Source: JAJEFO01 sp965208685 | GTDB taxonomy: Bacteria > Pseudomonadota > Alphaproteobacteria > Rhodobacterales > Rhodobacteraceae | Assembly: GCA_965208685.1 (NCBI GenBank) | Contig: CBDBPL010000007.1 | Location: forward strand, 1,674,001-1,738,000 | Direction: 5' to 3' | Length of the DNA stretch: 64,000 nt | Part shown: piece by piece, positions 35,668 through 44,351 of the stretch | How the letters are laid out: every line of letters begins with the position of its first letter | Numbering within the stretch: the stretch's first letter is position 1 | The notes under the pieces: model-generated | Seen by the model: only the letters and a program-made list of their open reading frames with translations | Databases searched by the model: none | Told to the model about the DNA's origin: nothing | Position numbers and translations under genes: made by a program

Positions 35668-36483
35668 TCAAATCCTCGTGATCCTGTTGTTGTCGATCCC
35701 GCCACTCCGTCGCCATGCGAACGCGAAGACAACCGTCAGGACGATCGAAAAGCCGAGTATCAGGGTTATCAGTGCATTGATCTCGGGAGTGAACCCCACA
35801 CGCATCATGGCATAGAGCCGCACAGGCAGCGTCCCGTCCGTTCCGGCCAGGAAGAGCGTGATCATGGTTTCGTCGAACGACAGCGCAAATGCGAGGATGC
35901 CGGCCGTCAGAAGCGGCATGCGCAGGTTCGGCAGGATGATGAATCGGAAGGTCTGCAGCCTGCTTGCCCCGAGATCCTGCGCCGCCTCGACGAGGCTGCG
36001 GCTGAGGGCATTGAGGCGCGTGAGGATGATCCGGTAGATGATCGCAAGCACGAACACGGCGTGGCCGACGATGATCGTTGCAAGTCCACGCGAGACGCCG
36101 ATCTCCCGGAAGTAGATCAGCAGCGAAAGCCCGGTGATTATCGGTGGCAGCAGGAACGGCAGGAAGATGACGTATTCGAGCATGCGGGCCGATCTCGATG
36201 ACGGGCGGGCATTCACATGCAGCGCCGCGAGCGTTGCAATGACCGTCGCCGCGATGATCGCCGCAATCCCGACAGTGATCGAGTTCAGGAGGGCTTCCCC
36301 GAGCGACTCGTTGGAAAACAGCCGTGCGTACCATTCGAATGAGAACGTGTCCCATCTCACCCGGCCTCGCCGCATGGAGAAAAACGACAGCACGAAGACC
36401 AGAAGGATGGGAAGATAGAGCGCCAGGTAGACGAGAAATGACACCGAAGCGAGCGAAACATCAAGCAGGCGCAGCCGTTTCAT
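35668..36483 (-). CDS. ABC transporter permease (PotC/second permease type)
   Basis: A 271-residue inner-membrane protein with six predicted helices and the EAA loop LVEAAQDLGASRLQTFRFII, the hallmark of binding-protein-dependent permeases that contacts the ATPase. It belongs to the polyamine/Fe/thiamine-type importer class (YVIFLPFLLPPIITGLSLLI, LSFDETMITLFLAGTDGTLP). The start overlaps the end of the preceding permease by four bases (36480-36483). It works with the genes at 36480, 37331 and 39712. Confidence 0.92.
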   Translation of the reverse strand: MKRLRLLDVSLASVSFLVYLALYLPILLVFVLSFFSMRRGRVRWDTFSFEWYARLFSNESLGEALLNSITVGIAAIIAATVIATLAALHVNARPSSRSARMLEYVIFLPFLLPPIITGLSLLIYFREIGVSRGLATIIVGHAVFVLAIIYRIILTRLNALSRSLVEAAQDLGASRLQTFRFIILPNLRMPLLTAGILAFALSFDETMITLFLAGTDGTLPVRLYAMMRVGFTPEINALITLILGFSIVLTVVFAFAWRRSGGIDNNRITRI

Positions 36484-37334
36484 CGTTGCCACCTGGGATT
36501 CCCAAGCCGGCGCGCCATGTAGATGACCACGAGGGCTACGATCATCAGCAGGATCGAGAGCGCTGCTCCGAGAGGCCAGTTGAATGCGAGGCCGAACTGG
36601 CTGAAGATCAGGCGCCCGTAGGTGAATCCCTCGATGCCGCCGACCAGTTCCGGAGCCAGAAAGTCGCCGGAGGCCAGCACGAAGGTGAACATGGCACCGA
36701 CGATTCCGCCCGGCAGGCTCAACGGCAGTATGACCCGGGCAAAGGTCTGCAGTTCCCCCGCGCCTAGATCGGCAGCGGCATTCAGGACCGAGTTCGGAAT
36801 CCGTTCGAGCGAGATGTAGATGGGAAGCACCATGAACGGAAGCAGCACGACCGACAGGGTGATGCGGACCGCGGTGAGGTTGAAGAGGAGCGCGCTGACG
36901 GGTTCGTCGACGATCCCGAGCGCCAGCAGCACGCTGTTGAGCAGGCCGTTCGTTCCGAGAACCCCGCGCATGGCGTAGATCTTGATGATGTAGCTCATGA
37001 GCAGCGGAACCGCGAGGGCAATGACCAGGAAATTGCGCCAGGCGGGCGGACGCAGCCAGATGAAATACGCGGTCGCGTAGCCCAGCACCAGGTTGATTGC
37101 CGACACCTCCAGAGCCATCCGCAGGGTCTTGAAGAAGGTGGTGCGATAGGAGTCGTTTGACAATATCTCCGTAAAGTTCGCGAGTGTCGGTCGATAGACG
37201 ACTGAATTGTCCACGACGAAAAAGAACCCGTAGACCAGGAAGCTTGCCAGCGGAATGAGAATGAACAGGGCCGCGAAGCCCCAAAGCACGCAGTCTTCCG
37301 CGCGCAATCGGAACCTGCTGCCCGATGTCTTCAC
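36480..37334 (-). CDS. ABC transporter permease (PotB/first permease type)
   Basis: A 284-residue permease with six helices and the EAA-type loop SVLNAAADLGAGELQTFARV. The hydrophobic N-terminal helix is LWGFAALFILIPLASFLVYG. The start is a GTG at 37334, which overlaps the ATPase stop as GTGA; the longer frame to 37412 lies inside the ATPase gene. It is the first permease of a heterodimeric spermidine/putrescine-like importer. Context (dehydratase, dehydrogenase, lactonase) suggests a sugar-acid or related substrate instead of a polyamine. Confidence 0.92.
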   Translation of the reverse strand: MKTSGSRFRLRAEDCVLWGFAALFILIPLASFLVYGFFFVVDNSVVYRPTLANFTEILSNDSYRTTFFKTLRMALEVSAINLVLGYATAYFIWLRPPAWRNFLVIALAVPLLMSYIIKIYAMRGVLGTNGLLNSVLLALGIVDEPVSALLFNLTAVRITLSVVLLPFMVLPIYISLERIPNSVLNAAADLGAGELQTFARVILPLSLPGGIVGAMFTFVLASGDFLAPELVGGIEGFTYGRLIFSQFGLAFNWPLGAALSILLMIVALVVIYMARRLGNPRWQR

Positions 37335-38449
37335 CCTCTGTCTCCGCTGACCAATGCGCATTCGGCCGGGTCGAATCCGACGGTCAGCACGGATCCCGGC
37401 GCCGGGGGACATGCCGCGGGATCGCTTCTTGCCTTCATCTTGAACTCCAGCGACGTATCCCGATGCCTGAGCTCGGTGATCGTCTCCGAGCCGATGAAGG
37501 ACACGGAAACGACAGTGAGCTCGATTTGGTTGACGGGCCTGCCATTGCCGATCGCGAAGGCCTCAGGGCGGACAGCCAGTGCGAGGCCGGATCCGCCTTC
37601 CGGTGCAGGTCCGGCCACGGCGAGAGTCCCGACCGGCGTCCTGACCGACGTGACGTCATTCCGGACATCAATGATCTCGCACGGCTCGATGATGTTGCTG
37701 GCACCGAAGAACGATGCGACGAACTTGCTCTTCGGCCGGTAGTAGAGATCACGTGGCGTTCCGATCTGCTCGATGCTGCCGGAACGCATCACGCAGATGC
37801 GGTCCGACATGGTTGTTGCCTCGGATTGGTCATGTGTCACGAAGAGGAAGGTTATCCCGCTTTGGCGTTGCACAGATTTCAGGAAGTTCTGCATCTGCCG
37901 TCTGAGCGCGGCATCGAGCGCGGCGAGCGGTTCATCCAGGAGAATCAGCCTGGGCTCGCAGATCATGGCGCGTGCAAGGGCGGTCCGCTGCTGCTGCCCG
38001 CCACTCAGTTGGGACGGGTATCTTGCACCGAGCTCCTCAAGGCCGACAATGCCGAGTGCGGAATCAACCCGGTCATTCAGCTGCTTTCGATTGGTTCCGC
38101 GGACGCGGAGTCCGAAACTGACATTCTCGCGAACCGTCATGTGCGGGAAGAGTGCGTAGTCCTGGAACACGGTATTGAACGGTCGCCGGTTGATGGGCAT
38201 GTTGGCAATGTCCCGCCCGTCAAACTCGATTCCTCCTTCGTTGGGCGTCTGAAACCCGGCAATTGTGCGCAGGAGGGTCGTCTTGCCGGAACCGGAAGGG
38301 CCGAGAATCGTCAGGAATTCGCCGTCCCGGACATCGAGATCAAGCGGGTTGATGGCACTGAACGTCCCGAAGCGGACACCAAGTCCGCGAATTCGCAACA
38401 GGGGCAGATCCTGGTTGGGCGCCAGGCCGCCAGTTTCACGGTTGGCCAT
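37331..38449 (-). CDS. ABC transporter ATP-binding protein (PotA type)
   Basis: A 372-residue ATPase with Walker A GPSGSGKTTLL, Q-loop FQDYALFPHMTV, signature LSGGQQQRTALARAM, Walker B LILLDEPLAALD and the switch His in FVTHDQSEA. The C-terminal TOBE domain (about residues 280-370) is typical of importer ATPases. The start at 38449 lies 14 bases inside the dehydratase gene, an overlap that indicates coupling; a longer frame to 38746 is a shadow. Energises the permeases at 36480 and 35668. Confidence 0.93.
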   Translation of the reverse strand: MANRETGGLAPNQDLPLLRIRGLGVRFGTFSAINPLDLDVRDGEFLTILGPSGSGKTTLLRTIAGFQTPNEGGIEFDGRDIANMPINRRPFNTVFQDYALFPHMTVRENVSFGLRVRGTNRKQLNDRVDSALGIVGLEELGARYPSQLSGGQQQRTALARAMICEPRLILLDEPLAALDAALRRQMQNFLKSVQRQSGITFLFVTHDQSEATTMSDRICVMRSGSIEQIGTPRDLYYRPKSKFVASFFGASNIIEPCEIIDVRNDVTSVRTPVGTLAVAGPAPEGGSGLALAVRPEAFAIGNGRPVNQIELTVVSVSFIGSETITELRHRDTSLEFKMKARSDPAACPPAPGSVLTVGFDPAECALVSGDRG

Positions 38450-39605
38450 ATGCCTTGACAGCGTCCCAGTTGATTTCGACACCGAGGCCCGGCTTGGTCG
38501 GCGCATCGATTTCGCCGTTCTCGAACACCAGGTCCTCGGTTGCCAGCTCTCGCCTGAGCTTCTCGATGCACAGTTGGGGCGGAAGGTATTCGATGAAGCT
38601 GATGCCGGGCGTGGCGAAGGCGAGGTGGGCTGTCGCTGACAGCGACACGCCGGTCTTCCAGCAGTGCGGAACCACGGGAAGATCCCTTTCGGCGGCCATC
38701 CCGCAGACAGCCCGTGCTTCACCGATGCCTCCCACGCGTCCGACATCAGGCTGGACGACCCCTATGCCCCCTCGTTCGATCAGATCGACAAACTCCCATT
38801 TCGTGGACAGCCACTCACCGGAAGCGATCGGGAAGGGGACGAGCTTCGCAAGTTTCGCATGCTCATCGAGGAAATCGGGCCAGATGGGTGTTTCAAGGAA
38901 GTAGATGTCGAATTCACCCCAGTCGCGAACGGTGGCATAGGCGGTTTCCGCGTCGCGCCAGACGTATTGAACGTCCACGAGCAGCGTGATCTCCGGACCG
39001 AGGGTCCCACGGACCGCAGCAACAAGATCAGTGTGCCGTTCATGGCTCTCGTTCATTCCGTCATGGGCGTACGGGCCGGCCATGGTGCATTCCGCCTTGA
39101 CGGCGCGGAATCCGAGCTGCTTTGCCTTTTCCGCCGACAGGCACAACGCGTCGCGATAGGCCTCGAACGTCTTTCCGCCGGGCTGAAGGGATGCGTAGGG
39201 CACGACCGGCGTGTCGCGCCTGCTGCCGAGCAGCTGCCAGACCGGTTTCCCGGCGGCCTTGCCTGCAATGTCCCAGAGCGCCATCTCTACCGCGCCGAGA
39301 GCATGAATCACCGCGCCCCGACGACCATTCATTGCCGTATAGGTGTAGATGTCGTTCCAGGCCGACTCGATATCAAGCGGATCCCTTCCGATCAGCAGTT
39401 CGCGCATTCCAAGGCCCATTGTGTGGGTTCCCGGCGCCTCGATGCACGCACGTCCGATCCAGGGATTGAGGTCGCTCTCCCCGTAGCCCTCGATGCCCTC
39501 ATCGGTCGTCACGACGACCAGGAGGCTGTCCTGGGCCGAGGAGGTCAGGCCCGGGTCGAAGTCATCGGCGACCAGGACATGACACTTGACGTCAGATATC
39601 TTCAC
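38436..39605 (-). CDS. Mandelate racemase/muconate lactonizing enzyme family protein (enolase superfamily)
   Basis: A 389-residue enolase-superfamily enzyme, probably a sugar-acid dehydratase. The three metal ligands are D211 (LLVDVQYVW), E238 (FLETPIW) and E264 (ASGEW). The His/Asp dyad of the mandelate racemase subgroup is H314 (VVPHCWK) with D287 (QPDVGRVGG). In place of the usual Lys-x-Lys second base, there is K170-A-E172 (FRAVKAECT), so the acid/base chemistry may be one-sided. Members dehydrate gluconate, galactarate, fuconate and others. Sits within the importer operon; the exact substrate is unknown. Confidence 0.85.
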   Translation of the reverse strand: MKISDVKCHVLVADDFDPGLTSSAQDSLLVVVTTDEGIEGYGESDLNPWIGRACIEAPGTHTMGLGMRELLIGRDPLDIESAWNDIYTYTAMNGRRGAVIHALGAVEMALWDIAGKAAGKPVWQLLGSRRDTPVVPYASLQPGGKTFEAYRDALCLSAEKAKQLGFRAVKAECTMAGPYAHDGMNESHERHTDLVAAVRGTLGPEITLLVDVQYVWRDAETAYATVRDWGEFDIYFLETPIWPDFLDEHAKLAKLVPFPIASGEWLSTKWEFVDLIERGGIGVVQPDVGRVGGIGEARAVCGMAAERDLPVVPHCWKTGVSLSATAHLAFATPGISFIEYLPPQLCIEKLRRELATEDLVFENGEIDAPTKPGLGVEINWDAVKAYGQP

Positions 39606-39681
39606 GCTGCCCTACCAAGGTTGAATTACGGCAGGAAACATACCCCGATACGTGTGCATCGGGAACCCGAAATGGAGGGCA

Positions 39682-39699
39682 GGGCATCCTGGGATGCCC
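39682..39699 (-). terminator. Stem-loop between binding-protein and dehydratase genes
   Basis: GGGCATCC-TG-GGATGCCC forms a perfect 8-bp stem with almost no loop, or a 6-bp stem with a 6-base loop. It lies 13 bases after the binding-protein stop, with no T-run. As in other importer operons, it may stabilise or partly terminate the message so that the binding protein is made in excess. Function is inferred. Confidence 0.4.
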
Positions 39700-39711
39700 C
39701 GCACGCGGTTT

Positions 39712-40716
39712 CTATTGAGCTGCCTTGACCTCGTTCCAGACCTGGACGCGGCGGTCGAAGTCCTCAACCGGGCGCAGCCAGATCAGCTTGTCTGCGTAGT
39801 CAAGCCCCGGACTCTCGTCGGTCGTGTTTCCGTACCCCTTGAGTTCGGTCATGGTGGGTCCGGTGTCGCCGTTCAGGTAGTGGTTCGCCCACTTGTGCGC
39901 GCACTCGGCATCCTGAACCCCCTTGGAAAGGGCCCATGTGTCGAGCCAGCCGATGCCTCCCTCCTTGGGAATGGAATAGACAACGTCATATCCGCGGTTC
40001 GCAAGTTCGACGGCCTGGAATTCACCCATTGAGAACATCAGGCTCGCCTCGCTCGTATCCCAGATGTTCACGCCTTCCTCGAAGCCCGCATAGTAGCTGA
40101 TCAGGTATTGCTTCTGATCGATGAGCTTCTGTTTCACTGCATCGAAGTCCTCGTCGGAAAGGTTGAAGGGATCATCGATGCCGAGAACGATGGCGGCATT
40201 GGTGACATTGTTGTTGGCATCGTCGAGGGCGAGAACGTGTCCTGCATTCGCGGGATCCCAGAGTGCCTCCCAGCTGTCCACGCCGTCCGGAAACGCTTCC
40301 GTGTCATAGATCAGTCCGAGCGAGCCCCAAGCCATCGGAACACCGTAGGTTTCGCCGCCGCTCATCACCTCGGCCACGTTTGTGAATGACGCCAGCAGAT
40401 TGGCCGTGTTGGGCACCATGGACATGTCGAACGGAATGATGAGCCCGTTGTCCACGTATCTCTGGATGATCGAGGTGTCGATCGAGATCAGGTCATAGTC
40501 GGCACCATCGCTTCCGGCCATCTTGGCAAACATCTCGTCCACTGAACCGGTATAGGCGGCGCTGACGCTGCAACCTGTCTCCGCCTCGAACGATTCGACC
40601 CATTCAGGTTCGGCATAGCCTTCGAAGCTGAACAGGCGGACCTCCTGCGCCGACGCGAAGCCGGCGGCGAACAGTACGGCGGATGCACTCAGGAAACAGC
40701 TTTGAAATCGTATCAT
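39712..40716 (-). CDS. Extracellular solute-binding protein (PotD/spermidine-putrescine type)
   Basis: A 334-residue periplasmic binding protein with a cleavable signal peptide (IRFQSCFLSASAVLFAAGFA then SAQE). The mature part begins VRLFSFEGYAEPEWVESFE, the usual start for this class, and contains GADYDLISIDTSIIQRYVD, YGVPMAWGSLGLIYDTEAF and GIGWLDTWALSKG. It delivers the substrate to the importer encoded downstream. In PotD the acidic ligand-binding residues recognise amines; whether they are conserved here cannot be told by eye. First gene after the GntR regulator in the same direction. Confidence 0.92.
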   Translation of the reverse strand: MIRFQSCFLSASAVLFAAGFASAQEVRLFSFEGYAEPEWVESFEAETGCSVSAAYTGSVDEMFAKMAGSDGADYDLISIDTSIIQRYVDNGLIIPFDMSMVPNTANLLASFTNVAEVMSGGETYGVPMAWGSLGLIYDTEAFPDGVDSWEALWDPANAGHVLALDDANNNVTNAAIVLGIDDPFNLSDEDFDAVKQKLIDQKQYLISYYAGFEEGVNIWDTSEASLMFSMGEFQAVELANRGYDVVYSIPKEGGIGWLDTWALSKGVQDAECAHKWANHYLNGDTGPTMTELKGYGNTTDESPGLDYADKLIWLRPVEDFDRRVQVWNEVKAAQ

Positions 40717-40728
40717 CTGTCTTCTCCT

Positions 40729-41430
40729 CTATTCTGGTAGGTTCGTTGGGCCCGGAGGCAATCCGGACTGCAGGGTTCTGCCGGTGATGTGCTCCTTCAG
40801 GACCGTCCCGAGCTCCGAGGGATCGCCTTCCGCAAGAAAGCCGCGCAGGATCCTGTGCTGTTCAACAACCGCGGGAAAGTCCGGACTTCTGTGGATCTCG
40901 AGTCCGAAGATTATCATGACCTGCCGCGAAATGCCTTCCCATATGCGCAGGCCCAGCGAGTTTCCGGCGACCGAAATGGCCGATCTGTGAAAGTTCACAT
41001 CCGCCCGGCGAAGGCCTTCGACATCGCGTTCCGCCGCCGCCCGTTTCATGGCATCGATTGCCGCGTCGAGCGGTGCGAAGTTCGATTGATCAGCCCGGAA
41101 TCCCGCGATCGCCTCGGAGAGCAGCATCGTCTCCATCGCGATGCGCACGGAGCATATTTCCCGGATCTGAGTGTCGTCGAAAGGCGCAACCCGCCAGCCC
41201 CGCCCGGGCGCGGTGCAGAGAATTCCCTGCAATGACAGTTCCCGGATCGCCTCGCGCACCGGAACGCGGCTGACGCCGAGTTCGGAAGCCAGTTCATCTT
41301 CGACCAACCGGTATCCCGGCGGAAATGAACCGGTCGCGATGGCAGGAATGAGGCGTTCAATGATCAGCTCGGTAACCAGCCTCTTGCGGATCGGCTCGAT
41401 TCTGGCGGTCGCGTTGACTGAACTCTGCAT
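40729..41430 (-). CDS. GntR-family regulator, FadR/FCD subfamily
   Basis: A 233-residue regulator. The N-terminal winged HTH has GYRLVEDELASELGVSRVPV then REAIRELSLQGIL. The C-terminal FCD effector domain has the metal-binding His set (VNFHRSAISVAGN, VEQHRILRGFL, KEHITGRTL), which usually senses carboxylates. It is divergent from the lactonase gene and upstream of the importer operon. A perfect 9-bp inverted repeat lies between the two starts, so it is probably the local autorepressor, with the imported acid or a catabolite as inducer. Confidence 0.92.
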   Translation of the reverse strand: MQSSVNATARIEPIRKRLVTELIIERLIPAIATGSFPPGYRLVEDELASELGVSRVPVREAIRELSLQGILCTAPGRGWRVAPFDDTQIREICSVRIAMETMLLSEAIAGFRADQSNFAPLDAAIDAMKRAAAERDVEGLRRADVNFHRSAISVAGNSLGLRIWEGISRQVMIIFGLEIHRSPDFPAVVEQHRILRGFLAEGDPSELGTVLKEHITGRTLQSGLPPGPTNLPE

Positions 41431-41431
41431 G

Positions 41432-41458
41432 ATCGTATACTATTATTTCGTATACGAT
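41432..41458. promoter_or_regulatory. Palindromic GntR operator in the divergent promoter
   Basis: ATCGTATAC (41432-41440) and GTATACGAT (41450-41458) form a perfect inverted repeat with 9-bp arms and a 9-base A/T-rich spacer. It starts two bases upstream of the regulator ATG and ends 13 bases before the lactonase ATG, so a bound repressor would block both promoters. The GTATAC core is common among FCD-type GntR operators. Sequence is direct; binding is inferred. Confidence 0.75.
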
Positions 41459-41470
41459 ATGTAAAGTTCA

Positions 41471-42379
41471 ATGTGGGCAACTGGATCGGTGGCCGCGGTG
41501 GCTTCAGGTTATGAGCAGGTTGACCGGGTGCCCGTCAGGGCCGAGCTGGGTGAGTCCCCCGTCTGGCTGCCCGAGGCCGGCGAGTTTCTCTGGCTGGACC
41601 TGCTCGGGCGGCGGATTCACGGCTATGATCCTGCCCGGCGGAGGCACAGGATCATCGCAGAGGGCTTCCGTGAGAACCTGGCCTGCCTCGTGCAACTCCG
41701 GGACGGTTGCGTCCTTCTGACAACTGCGACCGGGTTTCTGCGGCTGAACCCGGCTAGTGGTTCGACGCAGCCTGTCGCTCTGCCGCTCGTTCCGGACAGG
41801 GGCACCTGCTTCAACGACGGGAAGGTGGCACCGGATGGCTCGTTCTGGCTCGGAACGTCGGACGTCGATGAAGTCAAGCCGATCGGGATCCTCAGCCGCA
41901 TCACCGGCAATGGCGTCGAAGAGGTCGACCGCGGGTTTGCGGTCTCGAACGGCCCGGCATTCTCACCCTGCGGCCGCAAGGCCTACTTCTCGGATTCCGT
42001 CGGCGGGAGGATCCTGCAATACAGCCTGGGCAAATCCGGCAAGCCGCTGGAACGCAGCCTGTTTGCAACCGTTCCCGAGGAGGACGGGTTGCCGGATGGC
42101 CTGACGGTGGATTCCGGCGGGCAGGTCCTCAGCGCCCACTGGCAGGGCAGGCGCGTAACCGTCTACGGCCCGGACGGTCGGATCAGGCGCAGGATCCCGG
42201 TTCCGGCGCTGAATGTCACCTCCTGTGCATTCGGCGGACGGCATCTCTCGGAACTGCTTGTCACATCGGCGGCGGCCGATGCCGGCAGCGGTCCCGGGCG
42301 CCCGGAAGGCGATGCCTTCCTGTTTGACTGCGACACCAGGGGCGTGAGCGAACCGGCTTTCGACATGCCGACATGCTGA
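41471..42379 (+). CDS. SMP-30/gluconolactonase-family lactonase
   Basis: A 302-residue six-bladed beta-propeller of the SMP-30/gluconolactonase/LRE family. The first metal-ligand motif is LGESPVWLPEAGEFLWLDL (Glu), then CFNDGKVAPDGSFWLGT (Asn/Asp), FAVSNGPAFSPCGRKAYFSD (Asn) and LPDGLTVDSGGQVLSAHW (Asp). These four ligands hold Ca or Zn in active members, so it is likely functional. It opens sugar lactones to the acid, one step before the enolase-superfamily dehydratase. It is transcribed away from the regulator. The start codon is uncertain: no strong ribosome-binding site precedes the ATG at 41471, and the GTG at 41491 is not far inside. Confidence 0.9.
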   Translation: MWATGSVAAVASGYEQVDRVPVRAELGESPVWLPEAGEFLWLDLLGRRIHGYDPARRRHRIIAEGFRENLACLVQLRDGCVLLTTATGFLRLNPASGSTQPVALPLVPDRGTCFNDGKVAPDGSFWLGTSDVDEVKPIGILSRITGNGVEEVDRGFAVSNGPAFSPCGRKAYFSDSVGGRILQYSLGKSGKPLERSLFATVPEEDGLPDGLTVDSGGQVLSAHWQGRRVTVYGPDGRIRRRIPVPALNVTSCAFGGRHLSELLVTSAAADAGSGPGRPEGDAFLFDCDTRGVSEPAFDMPTC

Positions 42380-42524
42380 GAAGGGCTGACGGCTCGAGGT
42401 TTCGGCCGCGCCGAGTACTTTGGGTTCCTCCCATCAAGAGTACATGGCGCGACATGCCTCTTTGGATAGAAGCCTGATCTGATCGGGCAATTGCAGATTT
42501 GGCCTTCCCGTATCTGCCCATGTT

Positions 42525-43534
42525 TCACGCAGCCGATTTCAGGGGAAGGATGCCGAGGGCATTGGGGAGCTTTTCGTCCGGGAAGTCATGCTCGCCGAGC
42601 ATGTTGACGTGGGGCCCAGTCCATGGGGGCGTAGGCGGCGATCGTGCTCGGCAAAGATTCTCTGGCGTCAGCGTCAGGCGGCTTCTCAAGCTGACGTGAG
42701 AGGTGGAGGCAGTTCCAGCAGATGATGCTGTTCCTGATCAGCCGGTTGCAGGTCTCGGCGATCTCCTGCTCCTCCTTTTCGGCCTGCCTGAATTCGCGCG
42801 GATTGCCCATGGCGACCGCGTGCGTGAAGCGGTTGGCGAGCTCGACCTTGCTGAGCTGCCTCTCGATCGCCTGGCGCAGCTCGATGTCGTCTGATTGGCG
42901 CAGGATGAAGCGCGAATTGACGATCTGGCCGAACGCATTGAGGGTCTGGCAGGGCGCGTGCTGGCGGGAGCAGGAGTTGAGCCGCCGGAAGATGTCCGAC
43001 GCCGTGTTCTCCTTCAGCTTGATCGTGGCCACGAGGCGCAGGAGATCGTCCCGGTCCTGGCGGACGAGAGCCTCGTTGACGGCCTTGTCGGGCCTGGTCA
43101 CCTAGTCGGCACTCCCGGCTCGGTTCCTTGGCCTGAACATGCTGAGGGTCTGCTTTCCGACGCCCTTGATGCGCGGCGCGAACGAGTCCAATGAGATGGG
43201 TGAGGCCGAACGCGGCCTCGTTGCAGCCGTGGGAATCCGTGGAGTGGATGTCGCTCCTGACGACGTCGTTGCACATGAGCCCGTCGATGACATAGGCGCC
43301 TTCGCGATCGGCGGCGCTGATCATCGGGGAATGCCAGAGCAGGTGGCGTTCGTCGACGAATGTGCAGGCAAAAACGCCCTGGCCCTGGCCGAAGCACTTG
43401 AACGAGCGGCCCGCGATCAGGCTTTCGCCGCGCACCTCGAGCTTCTGGCCGTCGCTGGCGGTGTGCAGCCGCTCAATGTCGCGGCGATGGAGATTGGGCA
43501 GATCGATCTCTTTCATCGCCTTGAGCACGGCGTC
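42525..43534 (-). pseudogene. Tn3-family transposase, C-terminal half, frameshifted
   Basis: Fragments of a Tn3-type DDE transposase run in order on the minus strand: MKEIDLPNLHRRDIERLHTA, FKCFGQGQGVFACTFVDERH, RSDIHSTDSHGCNEAAFGLT, then in another frame DDLLRLVATIKLKENTASDI, FRRLNSCSRQHAPCQTLNAF, ELRQAIERQLSKVELANRFT and NSIICWNCL. A third frame ends it (VNMLGEHDFPDEKLPNALGI, stop at 42525). At least two frameshifts are needed (near 43090 and 42620). The N-terminal half, a resolvase and inverted repeats were not found. It marks the left flank of the P450/SMT block. Confidence 0.85.
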
Positions 43535-43840
43535 GTTGGCGGCGCGGGGACGTGAGTGTGTCGTCGGAGTGGAGATTGAGCGCGAGCCCCGCATGGGAAA
43601 GCCCGACGTCGATCATGAAACTGGGTTCAGTGAGCCATGCAGAGGCGTACTCGCCGAATCCCGAGATGAAGCGAGCGTTGATGCACGCTTTGATCGCATG
43701 GAAGAAGAAGCCAGACGCAACCAGCAGACGGGGCGTCTTCCGCCCGCGTCCCTTGACGCGAAACGGACAGACGAACGCACGATTCAGACAGTGGCCCTGC
43801 CACATGACCAGAAACAGCAATGGCACGACCTGGAACGTAA

Positions 43841-43874
43841 GCCTGCCGCCAAGAAATGCCTGCCGCCAAGAAAG
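43841..43874 (+). repeat. 17-bp tandem duplication
   Basis: GCCTGCCGCCAAGAAAT (43841-43857) is followed by a second copy differing only in its last base (43858-43874). Its length equals the duplication in the PIN pseudogene at 16311. Confidence 0.85.
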
Positions 43875-44068
43875 ACCACGAGAAAGAGCAAGGGCCCCGG
43901 CTGCCAGGCTGCCGGCCAAGCTCCGAAGATGCCGACTCTTTCCTGCGGGAGACGTCTTGACGCACTCACAGACACGGGCGGCGCTCCACAGAGCGGGAAC
44001 TCGATTCTAGCCCGTTTCGCTGCAATGGCGGCTTCAGGACATCGTTTGTGCCACCGGCGCGGTTCGCC

Positions 44069-44152
44069 CGCTCGCGCGGCATGACTGTCGTGACGCGCAA
44101 CGTGCCGGGCCATTTGAACGCGGAAATTGACGTGAACGATCCTTGGATCATG
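44069..44152 (+). pseudogene. PIN-domain toxin, C-terminal fragment
   Basis: The plus-strand frame reads RSRGMTVVTRNVPGHLNAEI then DVNDPW. FitB/VapC toxins end with G-x-x-V-V-T-R-N, a short loop and a hydrophobic strand ending in N-P-W, so this looks like such an end (with NDPW). The rest of the toxin and any antitoxin are absent. Similarity is short, so the call is moderate. Confidence 0.45.
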
Positions 44153-44351
44153 CATGAGCGTCCCGTTGGCGCCAAGGGAGAGTCCGACAACTTGCAGAGT
44201 GATGCTGGCCGCATTCATCGGCAAGTCGCGGGCGTCGGAGTTCAAGTGGCGCTCGGCGTCACCAGCCTTACGGCTGTCCTTGCCCGCCGCCAGACCTATG
44301 CCGGACAAATCGCATACTTTCCAAATAAGGCAAGCAATACCAGGTGGCTCG

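Larger units (their letters stand above)
43535..44351. other. Debris region between Tn3 remnant and FAD oxidoreductase
   Basis: About 800 bases with no intact gene. It includes a 17-bp tandem duplication (43841-43874) and a PIN-toxin C-terminal fragment (44069-44152). A minus-strand frame of 148 codons (43473-43919) is open but unrecognised. The end of this stretch holds the promoter of the FAD oxidoreductase. Confidence 0.4.
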
